From NCBI GenBank assembly GCA_033398695.1, contig CM065802.1, positions 146,616,096-146,680,095 of the forward strand: DNA of 64,000 bases, written 5' to 3'. How positions within the stretch are numbered: position 1 is the first letter of the stretch; each line of letters starts with the position of its first letter. Of the stretch, positions 1-11,640 are shown piece after piece. The notes under the pieces were generated by a model. That model ran no database searches and had not been told where the DNA came from. It saw only the letters and a list, made by a program, of their open reading frames with translations. The position numbers were made by a program, and so were the translations under genes. This DNA is from Orobanche coerulescens (Eukaryota; Streptophyta; Magnoliopsida; Lamiales; Orobanchaceae).

Positions 1-1028
1 CCGTATAAATAGTGTCGCCAAATTTTCAAGGCAAAGACCACAGCTGCTAACTCCAGATCATGAGTCGGGTAATTAACTTCGTACGGTTTGAACTGACGAG
101 AAGCATAGGCAATCACCTTATCCTTTTGCATCAACACACATCCCAGACCCTAATTGGAAGCATCGTTGTATACCATGAATCCATCAGTTCCATCTGGTAA
201 TGCTAATATAGGTGCTGTCGTCAGTCTCTTCTTAAGTTCATCAAAACCAGCCTGGCATTTCTCATCCCATGTGAACTTTTGAGTTTTTTGTAATAGCTGA
301 GTGAGTGGACGAGCAATTTTGGAAAATCCCTCTACAAAACGGCGATAATATCCCGCAAGTCCTAAGAAGCTTCGAGCTTCTTTCATGTTATTCAGAGCTT
401 CCCATTCCAAGATTGCTTCGACTTTCTTCGGGTCCACCTGAACTCCGTCAGCTGATATCACATGCCCAAGGAAGGTTACTTCCCTAAGCCAGAACTCGCA
501 TTTGGAAAGCTTCGCATAAAGCTGTTCATTCCTCAAGGTGCTCAAAACCACACGCAAATGCTCGGCATGCTCCTTTGTGTCTTTCGAATAGATCAAGATG
601 TCATCAATGAAAATGACCACAAACTTATCTAGGTATTCTAAGAATACCCGATTCATCAATTGCATAAATACCGCAGGAGCATTGGTAAGTCCGAATGGCA
701 TCACCATGAATTCATAGTGCCCGTACCGGGAACTGAAAGCAGATTTCGGTATATCCGATTCCTTAATTCTCAACTGATGGTATCCTGATCGCAAGTCAAC
801 CTTCGAGAATACCCTTGCCCCTTGCAGTTGATCAAACAAGTCGTCGATCTGAGGTATAGGATACTTGTTCTTGATCGTCACCTTGTATAGCTCCCTGTAA
901 TCAACACATAATCGGAGGGATCCATCTTTCTTCCAGACAAAGAGAACGGGTGCTCCCCAAGGAGAAACGCTAGGTTGAATGTAACCCTTCTGCAATAATT
1001 CCTCCAGTTGCTTCTTTAATTCATACAA
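1..1028 (-). pseudogene. Ty3/gypsy reverse transcriptase-RNase H fragment (Tekay/Del-like chromovirus)
   Basis: This is part of a gypsy polyprotein that would copy retrotransposon RNA into DNA. Counting from the Met at 1028, the RT palm is clear: [12 protein letters not shown] with the first catalytic Asp near residue 78, MPFGLTNAP near 110-118, and the FIDD active site at residues 140-143. The connection motif [11 protein letters not shown] follows. RNase H begins around residue 284, but a TAG replaces a likely CAG at 150-152, just after the first RNase H Asp (NDASN). The frame is otherwise open from there to the window edge and reads RNase H ([18 protein letters not shown]). The N-terminal side is cut at about 1028, where noncoding retroelement sequence joins abruptly, so protease and gag are absent. 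The family call rests on the RT motif style; Tekay versus other chromoviruses is uncertain. Confidence 0.9.
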
Positions 1029-3549
1029 TCGAGTCGATTATCCGAACAATCACAAAACTCAACGAACGAAAATCAATACGATTGACCAACCCTACGGTTC
1101 ATCAACCAAAACGCGATCCAAATGCTAAACAAATACGGAATTCCACCGCCTAAGGGTTGGAAGATCGAAAACGAGAGTAATTTCCCGAACTTAAGGGAAT
1201 TACGAAGGAGCCTAAACGCTCAACAATCACGAAACGAGAACAAAAACCGAACAAACAAACGATCGAGACAACAAAAATTAAACAATCATGTCCGAAACAC
1301 GAAGGATAATAAAATTAAAACAACAACTCCCAGGATGATCTAGTGAGAACTACAAGACATGCATTCCCATAAGATCCACAGGAAAGGGAATAGCGATTGA
1401 AAAGTCACAACGACAAACGAGTTATTCCGAAACAATACCACACTCGTTCGATCAGCAAAAGCAAGGGGCAGGACAAGCTCAGAAATGTCAATGAACATAA
1501 TGAGTCGAAAAAGTCGAAAACACAAGAGTTCCAAATCCGATCCACTTCGAATAAAAGAACTAATAGAACCAGATGATGTCACTCCCGAACAAGGTTCACA
1601 AGAATCGAACTGAACCCGAAAAAGTCACAGCGATAACCAGATCGACCCACAACAAGGTCGCAGCTCGTTCGGACGATGAAACCAAAATACAGAACAAGTT
1701 CAGAAGGTATCAATGAACACGAGCGAATCGATAGACTGGAGAAAGAGAAAATATAGAAGTCAAAATAGTATGGGTATTACCTTTGACCTCGCCCCCGAAA
1801 CTCACAACAACGGAACCAAGGGAACAATACAACAAGCAACCGACACAACGCGGAACAATCACCAATGCACACAATCATACCAACCCGAGCTCTAACAGCT
1901 CGCATATATGCGATAACGCATAAACCGCTACGAGGCGACAACATCCAATACCAACAACACACCCCTCACAGAGGCTACCACGACAACTGTGTGGCGATCG
2001 ACTCAACGCTCACACCACCAATTCAACCACAACTCGGGGGTTAACACCCTAACGAGAGTACAAACATCACACATATATTCCCGGACCGCAAATAGGAATG
2101 ATAGGTTTTGAAAACAAAAACCACCTTTTGAAAATAATTTGCAAGCACCAGTTGATCTTGAGTATCATATATCAAAAAGTAGTACAAACATCGTCATCGA
2201 GACTTTTTAAAAAAAATCATCTTGCGTTTGATAAAAAAAAATGAAGACGCCTTTCTTTAAATTAAAATTTTTCGGCAATATTCGACCTTCGGGTCTAAGC
2301 AAATGTGTTTCTATATCATTAGAAATATCTCAAAATATTTTTATCCTCAAAGTAGAATAATTTTGAAACATAGCGTGGCGCTAGTAGGCATCTTGAGAAC
2401 ACTGTGAGAAAATAATTCACTTTAAAAGTACGTCTCGAGGTTTATTTTCTAAGATACTCAAGGTTTTTCAGAAGTACAATAGGCCAAAATGCCCAGAATT
2501 CACACGTGTCAACATTCACTTAAACACATCATAGCACACTCATTAAATCGTTCAAAATCACGACAGTGATATACAATCCCTATGATATGTTTAACAACAT
2601 CGTCAAAACAACAATCGGTTTGTCAAAACTGGATGGAAAACGATATCAAGAACAAAACTCCAAAAAGTCAACTCTAGGGATTCAAGAAAATACCTAGATT
2701 CGGCGAAGAACAATGGATTAGATGATGTTAAAAATCATCTAGGATACTCCAAAACACCTTTGGATGGAAGAAAAATCAGCCCAAATGCGAACTCTAGTCG
2801 CTACGTCTCAAACTCATGGAGGAAGTAGAAAAATAAAGAAAAATGCAACTTCTAGACTGGTGTCCAGTATTTATACTGGACACAATTAGCGTGCGCTAAT
2901 CATTAAGGTTAGCGTGCGCTATCACGGCACCAAACAAAACCCCTGACCAAAAATACACTGTTAGCGTGCGCTAACCTCAAGTGTTAGCGTGCGCTAACGA
3001 GAACTTCAGACCCAGTCCAGTAGCTCTTGGACTGCCCTGAACCACCAGGTAGCGTGCGCTATCCTCCCCTTTGCGTGCTACCAACACACTCTCGCACGCG
3101 CTAACCGTAAAGCGTAGCGTGCGCTAACGACTCACAGAGACAGCAACAGAGCATATCAGAAAAATTACATGCCGTAAACCCTTATCACAAGGATTTACCA
3201 GGCTAAGCATGATTTCCCACGTCATTTCGAAAATGCTAAAAAGATCAATGACGGTAATATTTTCCAAAGCTCAAAAAATCATTTGTCAAACCGTCATGAA
3301 ATGTTCAAGGCCAAAATGCCAAAACTTGATTCAGGGAATCGGTTTTACGAAATGAAACTCAGTTTGCAAAATACCGAAAGCCGTTTTGAAAGAACTCACG
3401 CAGCGGATAAAAGACGGTTCGAAAATACATCAGCAGTGACAACACTCCTCGTATAAACCAAATACGAGAGTCTAATAAACACATATCGTGAAATTAAAAT
3501 CCACAGAAGGATTCCATCATTTAACGACTAATCATACAAATAACTCGTG
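1029..3549 (-). repeat. Noncoding internal segment of a LARD-like gypsy element
   Basis: No coding frame is convincing here. Read on the minus strand, the segment matches the internal region of the LARD at about 52190-54440 almost end to end, for example 2100-2220 against 53500-53610 and 3180-3480 against 52250-52570. At 1029 the match stops inside GATTGTAT and gypsy RT begins; at 3549 it stops after a shared ACTCGTGT and an unrelated LTR begins. It is therefore a fragment of leader plus 3' noncoding sequence with both ends broken. Confidence 0.8.
2861..3130 (-). promoter_or_regulatory. Palindrome cluster with TATA box
   Basis: Six to eight copies of the near-palindrome TTAGCGTGCGCTAA (arms TTAGCG and CGCTAA around a two-base centre) lie between 2888 and 3130. 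Downstream on the minus strand, a TATA box (AGTATAAATACT) sits inside a 22-bp inverted repeat at 2861-2882 with 10-bp arms. The LARD copy at 52610-52840 has the same cluster and a TATA-like GATATAAAT. A promoter role is inferred from order and spacing. Confidence 0.6.
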
Positions 3550-4890
3550 TAACTCGTTTTGAGGCAGTAAGTTCTGGCAGAACTTAACGTACGCTACGTT
3601 AAGGTGATAACGTACGCAATAGATCTTACGTACATTAAGGAGGGAGGATAGCGGCAGTAATGTGATGTGCAGATTATAAATACATGCTTCGTCTTTCATT
3701 TTTTCACGATCCATTTTCGATTTCTCTCCCTAGAAATCATCCCTTTACATCTCTTAGTGAATTCCAGCCTCTTCCAACTTGATTTGTAGCTTCATAACTT
3801 GGATTGAAGCTTAGGAACTTGGATTTTGGAGTGTTTCTTGATGGTTTGAGGTTGTTCTTCACTTCTTCAAGAGGTATGTGTTTAATCTTGTGTTTATCTC
3901 GAGATTATGTTGTTGCTATTGTTGATTACTTCGTATTTTGATGGATGGATGGAGGATAGCATGATTCTTGATGAGTTTTTATAACTTATGATTAAGAGCA
4001 TGATGATTATGTCTTGAGGAGGAGTTGTTCTTGATGTTTTAGGATACTTGGAGGTTATAATCATGTCTAGGAAGAGTTATGTTAAGATTGTTAGATGATT
4101 AACATAGCTTTGAGATGATTATTATTGTTGGTTGTGTTCTTGAGAGATTATAACCATTTTGATATAGGATTATGGTGAATTATGTGATGATCGTCATAAT
4201 CTTGAAATGGTTGAGTTGATGTTGTTTGTTAAACCGAATTCTTGACGAATTGGTGGAGGATTATCGGTTGGACATCATGTTTGTTGTGTTGATGATGTTC
4301 TTGAGGTGTAAGTGTTAATATTGGTGAGGTTATCATTTTGGGATGATTAGTATAATGTTGTTCTTAAGTGATTCTTGTTGAATTGTTTTCACAAATGTTA
4401 GAATTCATAGTTGAGAACAATGATATTTTGTTTGTGGAGTTTAACCGATTCATGATTGAATCGGGATTGTCTTTGGTGTTGTTTTCCATTGATTTTGTGT
4501 TATTGAATGAATTGTATTTCATTCAAGGTTGTTCGAGTGCTTGTGACTGTCGGAGGATGCCATTTGTCGTTTCTTGGGAGGACGTTGATCGTGGAAGGAC
4601 TTTCTCGCCTTCGGTTTGAGGCAAGTTTTATACTTGTACTAGTCAATGAGATAAATGTTATCATATATGTGTATGAATGTGTTGTATCATTTTGAGACGT
4701 AGTCTCTTCATGATCTATTGATGTCAGGGAATTGTTTGATACAAAACCCTTCGGGAATTATGCCAACGTTGTTGATTGATCATCTTGTTGTTACTGTTGT
4801 TCGTTAACGGACAGTTAAAGGCATTAAGATACGTACGATATTATCACAAGCATTATGTACGTAATGTTCGTTGACTTGGCTACCTCGAAA
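3550..4890 (+). repeat. LTR fragment of a related gypsy family
   Basis: Both ends are lost, but the order of parts matches the other LTRs here. Inverted motifs of the AACGTACG type lie at 3588-3640, a TATA box (TATAAATA) at 3675-3682, a CT-rich leader at 3705-3780, and a donor-like AAGAG|GTATGTG near 3868. TTGAGGCAAGTT follows at 4617-4626, a variant of the conserved GAGGCAAGTAYCTTG. Short reading frames inside it (such as 4368-4619) show no domain and are judged spurious. Confidence 0.55.
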
Positions 4891-5212
4891 GGCTAACATG
4901 ACCCAATCATATTTGGCCCCACATGCCGAAAGTCAGATGCGATCAGATACCCTGTGTTACATAGATAACCAAGATGGTTTAACGTACGTAACCTGCGACA
5001 CTTAACGTACGTAATGCTTTGCATGTAGCGTACGTTAGGTCCAATATACTTAGCCAATATCAACCTCCAAACACACCAAGCAACATCTGATCGGCAACAT
5101 AATACCGACGACAAGTATAAATATTTTGATTCCAAAATATCCCAATATAATATACATTGTATCAGGCAAATACAACAATGCTTGTACAATTCAAAATGAA
5201 TACGTACAACAT
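4891..5212. other. Unassigned noncoding stretch with inverted motifs
   Basis: No gene is recognised. TTAACGTACGTAA-type inverted motifs occur at about 4979, 5003 and 5026, like those in the LTR promoters, so this is probably retroelement debris. A 114-residue minus-strand frame across it has no recognisable domain. Confidence 0.4.
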
Positions 5213-6109
5213 AATATTGAAACGAAAAAATTACCACCGTATATTACACAAACATTCCCATCAAATCTTCGACAAGTGTTATTGAATTTTTTGTTTTGAG
5301 GTAAGAGTGTCTTTTTAGATCGATCCCTAGGTTCCCAAGACTTATCCTTCCGGCATCTATTTAAGAGATTTTTATACTTTTTGATCTTTCTAGTATAGAA
5401 CACCATCTCCTCATCTTCTTCTTCGATTAGTTGTTCTTCCGGATCACTTTCTTCTTTAGCTTCGAGAGCTATTGGCCTTTCTAGTTCTTTAGACTTTGGC
5501 TTGGGGTATCGAGATTTAATGACAATATCATAATTTATAAGGGATCCAACGAGTGTACTGATTCCATAGTATTAAGATCTTTTGACTCCATGATAGCCGT
5601 TGTAGTTACATCCCATTACCTGGGTAGTGATCTTAGAATTTTCTTTGATTTATAACTACTTGAGATAGGTTTGTCGAACGAGGATAATCTATTCGTGATA
5701 GCCGAGAACCGATCAACCATAGTGGTAATGATTTCATCTTCCTTCATTGTTCTTTTACTTGACTCGTTCCTTCATGAGTGATTTCTAACATACTCCAAAT
5801 TTCTTTAGTCGTTTCACACGATGATAATCTATTATGATCTTCGGGATTAAGAGTACAGTAAAGTATTTGAGTGGCCTCACTATTGAAGTGATCATTTTTT
5901 CAGTCAGCCTCATCGTATTCCTCGAAGCTCTTTAGGGAGCCATCAGATTTCTGTGGAAATTTTGGACCAAACACAATGACCTTCCAGATATCAATATCTT
6001 AAGCTCGAATGAAGATAGACATTTTCTTCTTCCAGGTCATAAAGTTCGAACCATCGAAGAAGGGAGGATGATTTCGAGTGTCGCCTTCAGAAGCATGAAT
6101 GAATGTCAT
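5213..6109 (-). pseudogene. Copia gag fragment (UBN2 family), degraded
   Basis: The minus strand from the ATG at 6107-6109 reads a copia gag start, with PPFFDGSNFMTWKKKMSIF near the N terminus. Further on come SCETTKEIWSMLEITHEGT and DRFSAITNRLSSF, typical of the UBN2/retrotran_gag_2 domain that forms the particle shell. Internal stops are seen after FIRA (about 6000) and near 5900, 5620 and 5540, and the frame shifts in places. The acidic, then basic tail (5220-5470; FYTRKIKKYKNLLNRCRK) resembles the region before a zinc knuckle, but no knuckle is seen. It is an old fragment without LTR or pol and points away from the copia gag fragment at 6150. Confidence 0.65.
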
Positions 6110-6149
6110 TTTTTGATCTTTTCTCTAGTAGGTGTTAGGCTGATGAAAA

Positions 6150-6480
6150 AGAGACCTCTTAGATATATTGGAGGCTATTTTTGCCAAGAAAAATGATGCA
6201 AAATTATATAGGCTCGAAATGAGCTTTTGTCGATCTCCCAGAGAAAGATGTCCGTGAGTCAATATTTCTCAAAGGTGAAGTCTCTGCGTGACGAGATTTC
6301 TAATCTAGATCGTGAAAATGGCTTTACACAAACCAGGATGAAAAGAATTATCATCCACGGATGGAAGGCGGAGTACGACAACTCGGGACTGGGCCACCAA
6401 GATAACCTTAGCAGATCTGGAGAATTTACTAATTAATGAAGAGGATCTAGACAACCCCACGTCTAGTCGGCCAATAAATG
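6150..6480 (+). pseudogene. Copia gag fragment (UBN2 family), second type
   Basis: The plus strand reads EAIFAKKNDAKLYRLEMSF and then, after a one-base shift near 6250, MSVSQYFSKVKSLRDEIS and RMKRIIIHGWKAEY, all characteristic of a UBN2 copia gag. The frame shifts again near 6390 before ADLENLLINEEDLD, so the copy is inactive. Only about 110 codons of the middle of gag remain. It differs in sequence from the minus-strand gag next to it, so the two come from separate elements. Confidence 0.65.
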
Positions 6481-6643
6481 GTGAAGAGACATCCCTTATT
6501 CACTTCGAAATTATAGTGTGATTTAATATTTTGAGCACCACTATATGAATGTGGTTATTATTCTGGGTGTGAGGGTTACGCCATTTTTGTTATTTAGTAT
6601 GGCGACCTGAATTTACAGAAGTGCGATGTCGATATCTTGTATG

Positions 6644-7456
6644 TCACAGCCGTATCAATATCAGAATGATCACCGCCGCCTCTTTCATGTCGTAGGCTAG
6701 CGCTTTGTCTTGATACTGTCGCAACGTAGTACACTCGAATACGGACATGTACTGCTGAATCTCCGGCTTCATCCGCATATCGAAATGAAAAATCTTTTCT
6801 GCCTCCGTTCTGACCAAATGTCGCACACAAGTCAGCTGATGGTTAAAAGTCTTGATTTTGTTTGTCACAGATGCTTCCGAACTCTGTGGTGAGAAAAACT
6901 CTCGGATTTTTGCCTCTCTAACTGGACGAGGACAATATTGTGCTTCCATCATTAGTTTGAATTCCGTCCAGTCAGCATTATGATTCTCGGGTCGAATAGC
7001 TTCCCACCAGTCAAAAGCCTCCCCAGTCAGAAAATACTAGGGAATAAGAACTTTCCGGTCCTCGGGACAGTTAATACCTGCAAATATCTTTTCTAACTCC
7101 TTTAGCCAATGATCCCAAGTAAGTGCCTCAGCAGATCCGTCAAATTTTGGCGGGTGCAATTTGACCACCTTAGCAAGCCATCTGTCTCCCCGGTTATCCT
7201 CGTGGTGCTGCTGTCCCATCGCCGTCTGCATGCGGTCAACTACCTGAGCGAACTGGTTTATCTGAGCCACCAACTGTTGAAGCACTCCCGGCATGTTAGG
7301 ATCCGCGTTATCATTCGCTGATCCCTGCTGTCCTCCGGAATGGGAATTGGTTTGACTAGTCGATAATTCTGGGGTAGTTGCGGAATCCTCCTGTCTCATA
7401 TTACCACGTCCGCATCCACGTCCTCCCCTCCACATACTGTAAACATAATTACTCAA
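6644..7456 (-). pseudogene. Gypsy gag (Retrotrans_gag), one internal stop
   Basis: The frame starts near 7456, or at the next Met at about 7435, with a glycine/arginine-rich head (WRGGRGCGRGN). The gag core follows: LHPPKFDGSAEALTWDHWL, then after a stop at 7037-7039 DWWEAIRPE, MEAQYCPRPVREAKIREFF, and FDMRMKPEIQQYMS. This is the Retrotrans_gag capsid domain. No zinc knuckle remains; the fragment breaks near 6600. It is homologous to the gags at 39854 and 45260. Its primer site and LTR end lie directly upstream at 7660-7992, so this was the 5' part of an element in minus orientation. Confidence 0.8.
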
Positions 7457-7680
7457 TATCTAGGACAAAATTTTCAAAAATAAAGCCCGTCAATACTCAC
7501 AAAACAAAAATTAAGTAAAACGGTAGTATAAGAGATTAGGAGACATACAACCACGGTCCAGATGACGACTTTGGCTGAAAAGTGATGTTACGAATGACCC
7601 GTAAATCAAATAACGTAAACAGACCCAACTAAAACCCGACTGCCAAGATATCCATGAATCTTAGCTCCGATACTATATTC
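7457..7680 (-). other. 5' leader and primer binding site
   Basis: This is the gap between the LTR end at 7681 and the gag start. On the minus strand the bases next to the LTR read TAGTATCGGAGC at about 7664-7675, a degenerate match to TGGTATCAGAGC, the site that pairs with initiator Met tRNA to start minus-strand DNA synthesis. Confidence 0.65.
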
Positions 7681-7992
7681 TGTAACACCCCGAGATATTC
7701 GGAATAATTACAGCGTCGTAAACCCTTTAAGTAAGGATTTACAAGGCTAATTACAAGAAATGTGAATATAATCCAACAATACCATAGAAATTAAAATTAC
7801 AAAACCGGTTCCAACTGATCCATTGAGTTAATTAATACAACCATATCGAACAGATATTAATAAGACACGCGTACTCGAGTACTGAAAATGAACCAAGAAG
7901 ACAAATCACAAAAACCACAAACATCACTGAGCCCCTTCCTCGTCACGTCGGTACTGTGGCTGTTCCCCCGATCCTCGGCTACCTGAACATCA
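7681..7992 (-). repeat. U5 end of an LTR (5' LTR of the gag remnant)
   Basis: Read in plus it begins TGTAACACCCCGAG, the reverse of the family terminus (CTCGGGGTGTTACA), and shows the subterminal ATTACAGCGTCGTAAACCC block. It stops at 7993, where another LTR of the same superfamily begins, so it was split by insertion. The remainder is not seen in the window. Confidence 0.7.
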
Positions 7993-8354
7993 TTTAACAC
8001 CCCCAATCCGCTCAGGGATATTACACGCTGCAGAACCTTTCCTCAAGGATCTACCAGGCTGGTAACAACAAACGAACAACTCGACGATGCCTTTAAGGCT
8101 ACAATGACTCAGTATACCGACTTGGTCTTTCAATAAGAACATACAACTCAATTACTATACTTGCCCACGCAGGGGTCAAAATACATCAAACTCCCGTATA
8201 ATGGGGAAAAATACTGCAGCGGAAAATAAAGTACAACTGAACCAATACACAACGTATGGTTCCACATGTGATTAGTATCGATCATATTTCATCATCATTC
8301 ATGCCGACCCTATGCCACGCTCCCTGAAACCTGAATGCAATACAGACATCCACC

Positions 8355-8396
8355 CCCCGATTACTCGGGGGTTAGCAAAATTCCACTATTTTGCTA
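8355..8396 (-). promoter_or_regulatory. Paired hairpins in U5
   Basis: In the sense strand, TAGCAAAAT, loop AGTGGA, ATTTTGCTA forms a 9-bp stem (8373-8396). It is followed at once by ACCCCCGA, GTAA, TCGGGGG, a second stem. The pair recurs at the same place in six other LTRs here, with compensating changes in the first stem. Confidence 0.65.
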
Positions 8397-8759
8397 GTGC
8401 AAGTACAAAGTGCAAATACGAGCCATACAATTCATATTCCACGAATAACAATAACCATGAATCCTTAAAGATTCAAATACAATGAAACGAATACTTCCCG
8501 AGGCAAGAGTTTGAGTAAAACATTCCAAAACTGAAAGATCACAAATCAAGGGAAACAATTTAGAAAACAGTTCGAAATGCCATCGAGAGTTTTAATAGAA
8601 AACAGTTTAGGATTACCGAATCCTTATCTTTCCAAAATCAACAGGGGTCACAGCCCAAAGGTTTCGTCTTCGCAAATAGAAAACCGACAACAATTCACAG
8701 GCCAAAGCCCAACATCACGTGTCCTCGACGGACATAAAAATCAACAAAACATAATCGCG

Positions 8760-9262
8760 CACGTGCATCGCCTAGGACCGGGACGAAGCCACAAATCCCA
8801 CTCGAGGCCTCGAAGGACCCTCCCGAGCTGGCTAGCGAAATAAATCACACACATGCATTGCCTAGGACCGGGACGCCACCACAGACATCCCACCCAAGGC
8901 CTCGAAGGACCCTCCCGAGCTGGCTAGCGAAACAAATCACACACATGCATCGCCTAGGACCGGAATGCCACCACAGACATCCCACCCGAGGCCTCGAAGG
9001 ACCCTCCCGAGCTGGCTAGCGAAACAAATCACACACATCTCACGGTTGAATCAATCGCTTGTTGCATCCTGGCCACATGATCGCATGCCATGTGCCACGG
9101 TAGATTATCTTTGGCGCTCATGGTTGGATCAATCACTTGTTGCATCCTGGCCACATGATCGCATGCCATGTGCCACCGTAGTTTTTATTAAGCTCTCACG
9201 GTTGGACCAATCGCTTGTTGCATCCTGGACACATGATCGCATGCCATGTGCCACCGTAGGCC
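8760..9262 (-). repeat. Two tandem repeat blocks in U5
   Basis: Block one has three copies of a 90-92 bp unit (anchor GCCTAGGACCG at 8770, 8860 and 8952). Block two has three copies of an exact 78-bp unit (anchor GTTGCATCCTG at 9061, 9139 and 9217). The 78-bp unit also occurs in the plus-strand LTR at 24846-25075, showing the two LTRs are related subfamilies. Reading frames across it, such as 8965-9384, are products of the repeat. Confidence 0.8.
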
Positions 9263-10194
9263 CCGGCCACATCCATACATTCACACATAGCACAATACAA
9301 CACATATATTCAAACAATTCACCCAGGGGCAACAAACACTTAGCAAAACACCACGTCAAACCACAATGCACCGAAATGAAATAATATACGTCCACACGCA
9401 ATACCAAGTGCAACATCAACACCAAACATATCCATAGAGTTCAGATAGTCATTCTCAAACCACACCATTCACAAAACACACGCGTTTTGAAAGCAAGCCT
9501 TTAACAAGGCTAAACCGAATCTTTTGAAAGTTTAATTCAAACGACCAAACAACCATAATTAGACGATCACTAATTATCGTATCCATAAAACAAGAATTAT
9601 ATGGACAAGGTACTTGCCTCAAAATCGGCACGCAAGTATCCCGACGAACACGCCTCAACCGGAAAGCTTCGAAACGCCCAATGCTTTCGAAAAGGAAAAT
9701 GACAACGAACGGAAGGGTTCAACTTGGTTTCTTCCCAAGAAACTCGACCCTAACAACATATAATTAATAAATCATCGATCATACGAGGAAGAATAATCGT
9801 AGAACGCCCGAAAACCCCTCTAAGACATTTTACCGGACACCTTCAAGGCGTCGGTCAAGAACTCGACCCAAATAATGAATCGATACGATCCAACCATCGA
9901 ATAACAAGGGAAATTATATAATACATCTAAATAATCATCAATCCATAATCCTAAGTTAAATCGGATTAAACGGATGAAAACAACCAAAACACCCAAATTC
10001 CCCAAAACTAGATTTCTAGGAAATCTGACCTGATTCGGTAGATCGGAGGATGTTATAGGATGGATGATTGATGATATGAACTCCAAGACTTCATGGATTG
10101 ATTGTCCAACAACATCTTTCCATGATTCCCACGCCTCCAGCCGCGGAAGAGAAGGAAGAGAAAGAGAAAATGGGTGAAAAACCCGACTGCAGGG

Positions 10195-10380
10195 CCTTAT
10201 ATAGCCGGACACTACCGGACGCTTACATACGTAATCGGCCGGGCCCTTACGTACGTAACCGGCCATGGCCGAAATCTCTGCCCAGAAATGCCGGCATCGT
10301 TACGTACGTAACCGGCCAAGGCTTACGTATGTAATCGGCCTTACATACGTAACTGCCGAGCACTACCGGCCGTAACTCTG
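10195..10380 (-). promoter_or_regulatory. TTACGTACGTAA palindrome cluster with TATA box
   Basis: Three or more copies of TTACGTACGTAA or TTACATACGTAA alternate with CCGGCC or CGGCC blocks just upstream (in minus) of CTATATAAGG at 10195-10204. The arrangement matches the promoters of GAG-2. Function is inferred from position. Confidence 0.6.
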
Positions 10381-10942
10381 CCAGTGCCGGCCTGGGCCCA
10401 GACTGCCCGGCCTGGGCCCAGACTGCACGGCCATGACTCGGCCGGGGCCAACTCCGACGGCCCGAACGACCCCGAAACCAGAACCTGAATATGAATCGAA
10501 GATATGGTTACGAAGTATTCGAAAAGACGAATTCGAGAACTAAGAGAACACACGATTCCGACCACCCGAAGGCTCGAAATTCGACAACGGAAAGTAATTA
10601 CCCCAAACTTTGGGAAATTACGAAAATGGCCCAAAACGTCCGAAAATCACGATACGTGATCGAATAACCAAACCGAAGTTCACAACACGTCTAACAAAGT
10701 TAAACGGACTTACGGGAAACTCGAAACAACAGTTTCGAACGAGATTCGCAAGAATCGAACTCAAGTACGGAAAAACCGATTAAGAACACGGAACTCAACA
10801 AAACGATACCGAAACGAACTCAGATGACAAAAAGTGCAGAATTAATCATTCTCGAAATGACGAAACGGTCATGAGCGAGTCGTCAAAATGGACTCCCGCC
10901 GAAAAAAAGATATTACCGGAAATCGAAATTGCGGATATTATA

Positions 10943-11640
10943 TACTACCCTCCTTAAAAGAAGTTTCGTCCCGAAACTTAAAACAAGTAGGGAGAAGCAA
11001 TATCCCGCCAGGAAAACTCAACGAGATACACAAGAAACGTGTAACTTACGCCCAATGGCAAAAGGTTACAAGCAACGCAAATGAATATATGGCGTGAAAA
11101 TACGCTCCACGACGACCAACACAACGCCACCGGTAGAGACATAATAAAACCAACAAGTGACAAGCGCCGTCAAACAGATAATACAATCAAGTCGATTATC
11201 CGATCAATCACAAAACACAACGAACGAAAATCAATACGATTGACCAACCCAACGGTACATCAATCAAAACGCGAGCCAATCGCTGAACAAATACGGAATT
11301 CCACCGCCCAAGGGTTGGAAGATCGAAAACGAGACTAATTTCCCGAACTTAAGGGAATTACGAAGGAGTCTGAACGTTCAACAATCACGAAACGAGATCA
11401 ACAAAAACCGAACAATCAAACGATCGAACCACAACGATCGAGACAACAAAAATCGAACAATCATGTTCGAATCAAGAAGAACAATAAAATTCTAACAACA
11501 ACTCCTAGGTTCACATCTCGACTCAAGACAATATATGATCCGGTGAAAACAAAGAGATGTGTATTCACATAAGGTCCACAGGAAAGGGAATAGCAATTGA
11601 AAAGTCACAACGACAAACGAGTGTTGTTTCCCGAAATATT
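10943..11640 (-). other. Polypurine tract and 3' noncoding region
   Basis: On the minus strand TTTTAAGGAGGGTAGTA at 10943-10959 abuts the LTR and is the plus-strand primer site. The rest matches the stretch before the LARD 3' LTR (54050-54696) and also 1029-1440. No coding sequence is seen. Homology ends near 11640, where a different LTR is joined. Confidence 0.75.

Larger units (their letters stand above)
7993..10942 (-). repeat. 3' LTR of a gypsy element, about 2.95 kb
   Basis: The minus strand starts at 10942 next to a polypurine tract and ends near 7993 (GGATTGGGGGTGTTA, with the final bases mutated). Parts in minus order: TTACGTACGTAA palindromes at 10220-10350, TATA (CTATATAAGG) at 10195-10204, a donor-like AATCAG|GTCAGATTT near 10030, GAGGCAAGTACCTTG at 9606-9620, tandem blocks at 8760-9260, paired hairpins at 8355-8396, and an acceptor-like TTGCATTCAG near 8335. 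Terminal TG and CA are both altered (TT and TA), suggesting age. Confidence 0.8.

Noticed and set aside
4893..5237. 114-residue minus frame
   Set aside because: Low-complexity hydrophobic residues, no domain, overlaps palindromic noncoding sequence, no homologous frame in other fragments.
8577..9425. Frames of 88-139 residues with repeated RPRRTLPSWLAK and DRMPCATV
   Set aside because: They are translations of the 90-bp and 78-bp tandem units in an LTR; 78 and 90 are multiples of three, so frames stay open by chance.
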